A stretch of 64,000 nucleotides of DNA. Origin: Halococcus sediminicola (GTDB lineage Archaea; Halobacteriota; Halobacteria; Halobacteriales; Halococcaceae). The position numbers were made by a program, and so were the translations under genes. The notes under the pieces are model-generated. The model was not told the DNA's origin. It was given only the letters and a program-made list of their open reading frames with translations, and did no database searches. The stretch spans positions 124,001 through 188,000 of the forward strand of contig NZ_BBMP01000026.1 of NCBI RefSeq assembly GCF_000755245.1, read 5' to 3'. Shown piece after piece: positions 60,336-64,000 of this stretch. Within the stretch, counting starts at the first letter, position 1; every line of letters begins with the position of its first letter.

Positions 60336-60336
60336 G

Positions 60337-60966
60337 ATGAAGAACGTCGACGACCTCATCGAGAGCGCGAACGAGCTGGCTGGGCAGGGCCTCTCGAACG
60401 GCGAAATCGCCGACGAGCTGAACGTCTCGCGCGAGACGGCGAGCTGGCTGGTCGAGCGCGGCGAGGGGACCGCTACGACCGCCCGCGAACCGACCGACGC
60501 GCTCGACGACATCCATGTCGACTGGAGCGCGCTCGGCCGGGACAGCACCCGTCTCGCCGACGTGGGTCACGCGATGGCGGACCTCCTCGGCGGCGAGGAC
60601 GACATCGACCTCGTGGTCGGTATCGAGAAGGCCGGCACGCCGCTCGCGACCACCGTGGCGCTCGAACTCGGTGCGGACCTCGCCGCCTACGCGCCGCGCA
60701 AACACCAGTGGGAGGAAGGCGACATCGAGGACCTCAGTGGGAGTTTCTCGCGGAACTTCGCCGAGATTCGGGATCGAGACTGCTACGTGATCGACGACAC
60801 CATCACCAGCGGCACGACGATGACCGAGACCATCGACGCCATCACCGAACAGGGCGGCACGCCCGTCGGCTGTGGCGTGCTGGTGGACAAACAGGGCGTT
60901 GAGGAACTGGAGGGTGTGCCAGTCGAGTCGCTGCTGCAGGTCATCCGCGTGAGCCGCGAGGAATAG
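60337..60966 (+). CDS. gfcR: Transcriptional regulator GfcR (PRTase-like)
   Basis: A 209-residue protein in two parts. Residues 1-55 are a helix-turn-helix (NGEIADELNVSRETASWLVERG). The remainder is a phosphoribosyltransferase fold: PRPP-binding 'CYVIDDTITSGTTMTETIDAI' and 'VVGIEKAGTPLATTVALEL'. GfcR of Haloferax, formerly taken for an orotate phosphoribosyltransferase, activates genes for glucose, fructose and pyruvate metabolism. An intact PRPP loop suggests it senses a phosphosugar. It is followed 7 nt later by a membrane protein gene. A sugar kinase lies 0.7 kb downstream. Confidence 0.88.
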   Translation: MKNVDDLIESANELAGQGLSNGEIADELNVSRETASWLVERGEGTATTAREPTDALDDIHVDWSALGRDSTRLADVGHAMADLLGGEDDIDLVVGIEKAGTPLATTVALELGADLAAYAPRKHQWEEGDIEDLSGSFSRNFAEIRDRDCYVIDDTITSGTTMTETIDAITEQGGTPVGCGVLVDKQGVEELEGVPVESLLQVIRVSREE

Positions 60967-60973
60967 CCATCGG

Positions 60974-61447
60974 ATGAGCCGGCGCGGAACCGACGGGTCC
61001 ACCGAGCGGCGCAAGGCCGGGCCGAGAGCGACGGGGAAGGTCGGCGTCGAGCGCTGGATCGAGGACGTCTTCTATGGACTCGCCGAAATCGTCGTCTACG
61101 GGTTTCCGGCGTTGCTCTGGCTGCTTGGCGCGCCGTATAGCGCCGAAGTGAAGTTCGCCGCACTCGTCGCCATCGGAGCGCTCTCGCTCGCAGTCGGCAC
61201 CGTTCGCTGGGACGGATCGGTCGGCTGGCCGACGACGAGCTACCGGCTGGTGCCCGTCCGTATCGCCTATCACAGCCTCGCCATCCTCGCTGCGGCCGGC
61301 GGCGGGGCGGCGGTCGATCTGCTCGCCGATTCGGCGCTCGGCTCGCTCGTGGTCGCAGTGGGCGTGTCGGTCGCCGCCGTGTGGCTGTTCCCCCGCCTCG
61401 TCGAGGTGCTCGGGCGACTGCCGCCGTGGTGGCAGTGGAGCCGGTAG
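60974..61447 (+). CDS. Membrane protein downstream of gfcR
   Basis: A 157-residue membrane protein. The first ~27 residues are basic and polar, then three or four hydrophobic segments at about 32-52, 58-76, 95-115 and 120-140. Family not recognised. It starts 7 nt after gfcR and is almost certainly co-transcribed, giving GfcR a membrane-bound partner of unknown role. Confidence 0.65.
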   Translation: MSRRGTDGSTERRKAGPRATGKVGVERWIEDVFYGLAEIVVYGFPALLWLLGAPYSAEVKFAALVAIGALSLAVGTVRWDGSVGWPTTSYRLVPVRIAYHSLAILAAAGGGAAVDLLADSALGSLVVAVGVSVAAVWLFPRLVEVLGRLPPWWQWSR

Positions 61448-61460
61448 GCACGTCCTCGAT

Positions 61461-61482
61461 CTGTCGTGAACGTCCACGACAG
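61461..61482. promoter_or_regulatory. Perfect 8-bp inverted repeat after the gfcR operon
   Basis: CTGTCGTG (61461-61468) and CACGACAG (61475-61482) with a 6-nt spacer. It lies 14 nt after the membrane protein stop and 18 nt before a TATA-like element. It may be a terminator for the gfcR transcript or an operator for the next short frame. Confidence 0.4.
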
Positions 61483-61533
61483 ACATATCGGAAAAACACA
61501 ATATACAAGTGTGAGTAAATCCTTCGTACAGGT

Positions 61534-61641
61534 ATGGAATGGCAACACCGCCGCAACCGAACGAAAGCAGAGGAAAAGAAAGAGGAGCCACGCTCGGGAA
61601 CGAACTGGTGGTTCGTCGCCGGTGCGGTCCCCGGCGCATAG
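61534..61641 (+). CDS. Possible 35-residue small protein
   Basis: A 35-residue frame from an ATG at 61534: basic and charged in its first two thirds (WQHRRNRTKAEEKKEE), ending with a short aromatic hydrophobic stretch (WWFVAGAVPGA). No known family. A TATA-like AATATACA (61500-61507) lies 31 nt upstream, the spacing of leaderless genes in this window. It occupies the otherwise empty 236 bp between the gfcR operon and the pfkB-type gene. Coding status is a guess from composition and promoter only. Confidence 0.3.
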   Translation: MEWQHRRNRTKAEEKKEEPRSGTNWWFVAGAVPGA

Positions 61642-61683
61642 ACACGGACTCGTTTTTCGCCGCGTTTCGGTCCCGAGCGCCGC

Positions 61684-62628
61684 TCAGTTCGTGCGAAACT
61701 CCATTACTGCCTCGCGGTCGGGGAGCGCGGCAATCGCCCCGGACTCGGTGGTCGCCAGCGCGGCGACCGCGTTAGCGAACGCGAGGGTCTCGGAGAGCGG
61801 TTCGCCGTTCGCCAGCGCGTACAGCGCGCCCGCGAGGAAGGCGTCGCCCGCACCCGTGGTGTCGGTCGGCTCGACGGCGTAACCCGTGTGTTCGTGCTCG
61901 GCCGGTCCCCACGGGGCACGCCCGTCGGCGACGACACGCGCGCCGTCCGCGCCGCGGGTCGAGAGGACGGTGTGTGGCCCGGCATCGAGCAGCGTGTCGA
62001 GTGATTCGTCCCCAAAGCGCGTGCCGGCGAGGTCCTCGTCCGACACCTTACAGACGTCCGTGAGCGCGAGCGCGTCGTCGAGCACCCGCTCGTAGGTCGC
62101 CGTGTCCGACCAGAGTTCCGGCCGGCTGTTCGGGTCGAAGACGACGGTACAGTCGTGTTCGCGCGCACGCTCGGCGAAATCGAGCAGTCGTGAGCGGGCG
62201 GGGTCGCTTGCGAGCGCGACGCCGCCGAGGGTGACCCACGAGAGACCGTCGAGCGCGTCGTCGCCCACCACGCTGGGGTCGATGTGCTGGTCGGCGGTTG
62301 CGGTGCGGTAGAACGAAAAGCTTCGGTCGGCGCTCGCGTCGTGGGCGACGAACGCGAGCGTCGTTCGGTGGTCGGCGTCGCGGGTGAGAAACCGCTCGGG
62401 AACCCCTTCGGATGTGAGCGTGTCGGCGAGAAAGTCGCCGAAGGCGTCGGTCGAGAGGTTCGAGAGGAACCACGGCCGCTCGCCCAATCGGGCGAGCGCG
62501 ATGGCGACGTTCGCCGGCGCGCCGCCTGCCCGTCGGGAGAACCCCTCGACCGCCTGCAGCGGTCCCGGCCGGTCGGGCAGGAAATCGACGATCGCCTCGC
62601 CGGCGACGAGAACGTCGGGCGTTGGCAT
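61684..62628 (-). CDS. PfkB-family sugar kinase (fructokinase-like)
   Basis: A 314-residue ribokinase-fold enzyme. N-terminal 'DVLVAGEAIVDFLPDRPG' and 'RRAGGAPANVAIALARLG'; the C-terminal 'PTDTTGAGDAFLAGALYAL' has the anion hole and catalytic Asp. The family includes fructokinase, 2-keto-3-deoxygluconate kinase and others; N-terminal sequence favours fructokinase. Its neighbours, GfcR and an oxidoreductase, fit a sugar role. A TATA-like AGTAAAAAGG (62658-62666, minus strand) lies about 34 nt upstream. Confidence 0.85.
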   Translation of the reverse strand: MPTPDVLVAGEAIVDFLPDRPGPLQAVEGFSRRAGGAPANVAIALARLGERPWFLSNLSTDAFGDFLADTLTSEGVPERFLTRDADHRTTLAFVAHDASADRSFSFYRTATADQHIDPSVVGDDALDGLSWVTLGGVALASDPARSRLLDFAERAREHDCTVVFDPNSRPELWSDTATYERVLDDALALTDVCKVSDEDLAGTRFGDESLDTLLDAGPHTVLSTRGADGARVVADGRAPWGPAEHEHTGYAVEPTDTTGAGDAFLAGALYALANGEPLSETLAFANAVAALATTESGAIAALPDREAVMEFRTN

Positions 62629-62755
62629 ACGCTATCGTGTCATTGGGGATACTTCCACCTTTTTACTCCTCGGCTATTTTCCCTCCAGTCGGCTACCATT
62701 CGTCACAAAACCTAACCTCCCGCACGCCACCGCTATCCGGAATGTTCAATTCGTA

Positions 62756-63760
62756 TCAGTCGAGATCGACGTCGATCCACTCGCCGGCGCGCGCGGACTC
62801 GTAGGCGGCTTCGGTGACGGCGGTGACGCGCAGCGCGTCGTGGACGGTCGCGGGCGGCGCGCTGTCCTCCTCAATGGCCGTGAGGAACGCCTCGGCCTTG
62901 TTCACCTGCTCGTCGTGGTCGAGGTAGGGGACGTGTTCGGTGTTCTCGGTGTCGATATCGGTCACGCTGCGTGGTTCCCACTGCCGGCCGTCGAGCGAGA
63001 CCGCGCCCTCGTCGTTCCAGAGGTGAATGTGCTCGCGGACACAGGGCAGATCGCCCGAGACCGTGACGTTCGCCGTCGCGCCGTTCGCGAACTCTATCAA
63101 CACTGTGGCCTCGCTGTCGACGCGCCGTTCGTCGTCGACGAACTCCATGCGCGAGAAGACGGCCGTCGGCTCCAGTCCCGAGGTCCAGAGCAGCCCGTCG
63201 AGCAGGTGACTACCCGTATCGTAGAGCATCCCGCCGCCCGAGAGGTCGGGGTCGGTTCTCCACGTATCGGTGAACCGTGGGAGCCAGTTCTGCGTGATCT
63301 CGGCGGTCATCCACTCCGGTTTCGAGCCCTGAAATCGCTCGCGTGCGGAGATGAACGCCGGGTTGAGGTGGCGCTGGTAACCGACCATCAGCGTTCGAGA
63401 ACTTCCCTCGACGCGCTCGGCGATCTCCTTGGCGTGGTCCAAGTCCGTGGCCAGCGGCTTGTCACAGAACACGTGCAGGTCCGCCTCGAGACCCGCGAGG
63501 ATCTGCTCGTGATGGAGTGTGTGGGGCGTCCCGACGAGAATCGCGTCCAACTCCGTGCCCGCAATCATCTCCCGGTAGTCCTCGTACAGCGCGCCCTCGG
63601 AAACCCCGAATCGCTCGGCAGCGGTCTCCCGGCGGTCGGCGTCGATTTCGGTGATCGCCTCGACCGTCGATTTCGGGTGGTGGTGGAACTGGCCGCCGAC
63701 GGTCGTCCCGATGTAGCCGGTGCCGATGACGCCCACGCGGAGTGGCTGGTCCGTGTTCAT
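62756..63760 (-). CDS. Gfo/Idh/MocA-family NAD(P)-dependent oxidoreductase
   Basis: A 334-residue dehydrogenase. Nucleotide-binding 'VGVIGTGYIGTTVGGQF' at the N-terminus; 'VFCDKPLATDLDHAKEIA' with the catalytic-region Lys; 'GGGMLYDTGSHLLDGLLWTSG' in the C-terminal domain, with the His. It oxidises or reduces a sugar or inositol derivative. The ATG at 63760 is chosen by similarity; another lies 27 nt upstream (63787). It is the second of two such genes, the first of which is cut at the window edge. Confidence 0.87.
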   Translation of the reverse strand: MNTDQPLRVGVIGTGYIGTTVGGQFHHHPKSTVEAITEIDADRRETAAERFGVSEGALYEDYREMIAGTELDAILVGTPHTLHHEQILAGLEADLHVFCDKPLATDLDHAKEIAERVEGSSRTLMVGYQRHLNPAFISARERFQGSKPEWMTAEITQNWLPRFTDTWRTDPDLSGGGMLYDTGSHLLDGLLWTSGLEPTAVFSRMEFVDDERRVDSEATVLIEFANGATANVTVSGDLPCVREHIHLWNDEGAVSLDGRQWEPRSVTDIDTENTEHVPYLDHDEQVNKAEAFLTAIEEDSAPPATVHDALRVTAVTEAAYESARAGEWIDVDLD

Positions 63761-63907
63761 CGTCGGAACCAACGGCGAGTCGCGCATAAGGATGGCGTCA
63801 TGGCTTCATCGTGTGGGTCGAATGTCTTTGCGTACCGGGACGCATAGAATCGGGGACCGTGAAGCGGTCCCGTGATGTGCAGTGGTAACGGCCTCCGACC
63901 GACACTA

Positions 63908-64000
63908 TCACTCGACGGTGACCCACTCGCCGCGCTCGTCGCTTTGCTCGATGGCGTCGAGCACGCGCTGGACCCCGGTGGCAGTCTCGAAGGAGGGTTC
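63908..64000 (-). CDS. Gfo/Idh/MocA-family oxidoreductase, C-terminal end (cut by the right window edge)
   Basis: The last 30 residues of a minus-strand gene (FETATGVQRVLDAIEQSDERG and then EWVTVE) match the usual C-terminus of Gfo/Idh/MocA dehydrogenases. The start is outside the window. It precedes another family member by about 150 bp on the same strand, so a tandem pair is likely. Confidence 0.65.
   Translation of the reverse strand, partial: EPSFETATGVQRVLDAIEQSDERGEWVTVE

Noticed and set aside
61539-61775. A 78-codon plus-strand frame overlapping the sugar kinase end
   Set aside because: Starts five bases after the better-placed ATG at 61534 and runs antisense into the kinase; basic low-complexity translation.

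Overview
This 64 kb window comes from a halophilic archaeon of the class Halobacteria. The DNA is GC-rich, nearly every predicted protein is strongly acidic, and the information-processing genes are archaeal: TFB, TFS, RPA, an Lhr-type helicase, proteasome alpha, SBDS, two RNase P proteins, deoxyhypusine synthase and the oligosaccharyltransferase AglB. Many start codons lie about 25-31 nt downstream of a TATA-like hexamer with no Shine-Dalgarno sequence, the leaderless layout typical of haloarchaea. I cannot name the genus from sequence alone. The window is almost fully coding. I found no rRNA, tRNA, CRISPR array, insertion sequence or integrase, so this reads as ordinary core chromosome rather than an island.

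Layout. 1-10 kb: the 3' end of a CDC48-type AAA ATPase, a zinc-binding winged-helix regulator, a membrane-anchored beta-propeller of the arylsulfotransferase family, an Lhr helicase, and the rpa operon (RPA, RPA-associated protein, phosphoesterase). 10-21 kb: an LVIVD propeller, riboflavin reductase ArfC, thioredoxin reductase, small regulators, TFB, an OGG-type glycosylase, acylphosphatase, NAD(P)H-hydrate repair, MoaC and HflX. 21-28.5 kb: a membrane protein/lipoprotein pair, then the operon RNA-binding protein - Rpp30 - methyltransferase - Pop5 - PsmA - SBDS, then small membrane proteins and a TIM-barrel-like protein. 28.5-39.6 kb: alpha/beta hydrolase, pyrB-pyrI, a P-loop-less RecA relative, SlyD, a GT39-like membrane enzyme, a CYTH protein, SAM synthetase, a degenerate NUDIX-IF2B fusion, and cofE-mer for coenzyme F420. 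39.8-49.3 kb: a hotdog dehydratase, two enoyl-CoA hydratases, TFS, an acyl-CoA ligase and a complete five-gene Liv-type ABC importer. 49.4-55 kb: a frameshifted photolyase, superoxide dismutase, an LD-carboxypeptidase-like S66 protein, deoxyhypusine synthase and a GT4 glycosyltransferase. 54.8-59.8 kb: the N-glycosylation block aglG, aglB and a DUF368 membrane protein. 60-64 kb: the sugar-metabolism regulator GfcR, a PfkB sugar kinase and one and a bit Gfo/Idh/MocA dehydrogenases.

Functional themes. (1) N-glycosylation: two glycosyltransferases and AglB sit beside a DUF368 protein whose bacterial relatives move polyprenyl phosphate, which suggests lipid-carrier recycling in the same transcript as the transferase. 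(2) RNA and protein quality control: RNase P proteins, proteasome alpha and SBDS share one operon that lacks the exosome genes found there in other euryarchaea. (3) Uptake and CoA activation: the ABC importer is followed by acyl-CoA ligase and hydratase genes. (4) Sugar metabolism: GfcR has a perfect inverted repeat abutting its start codon, with kinase and dehydrogenases nearby. The most notable defects and oddities are a one-base frameshift in the photolyase, loss of Walker A in a RecA-family protein, and a NUDIX domain without a canonical Nudix box.
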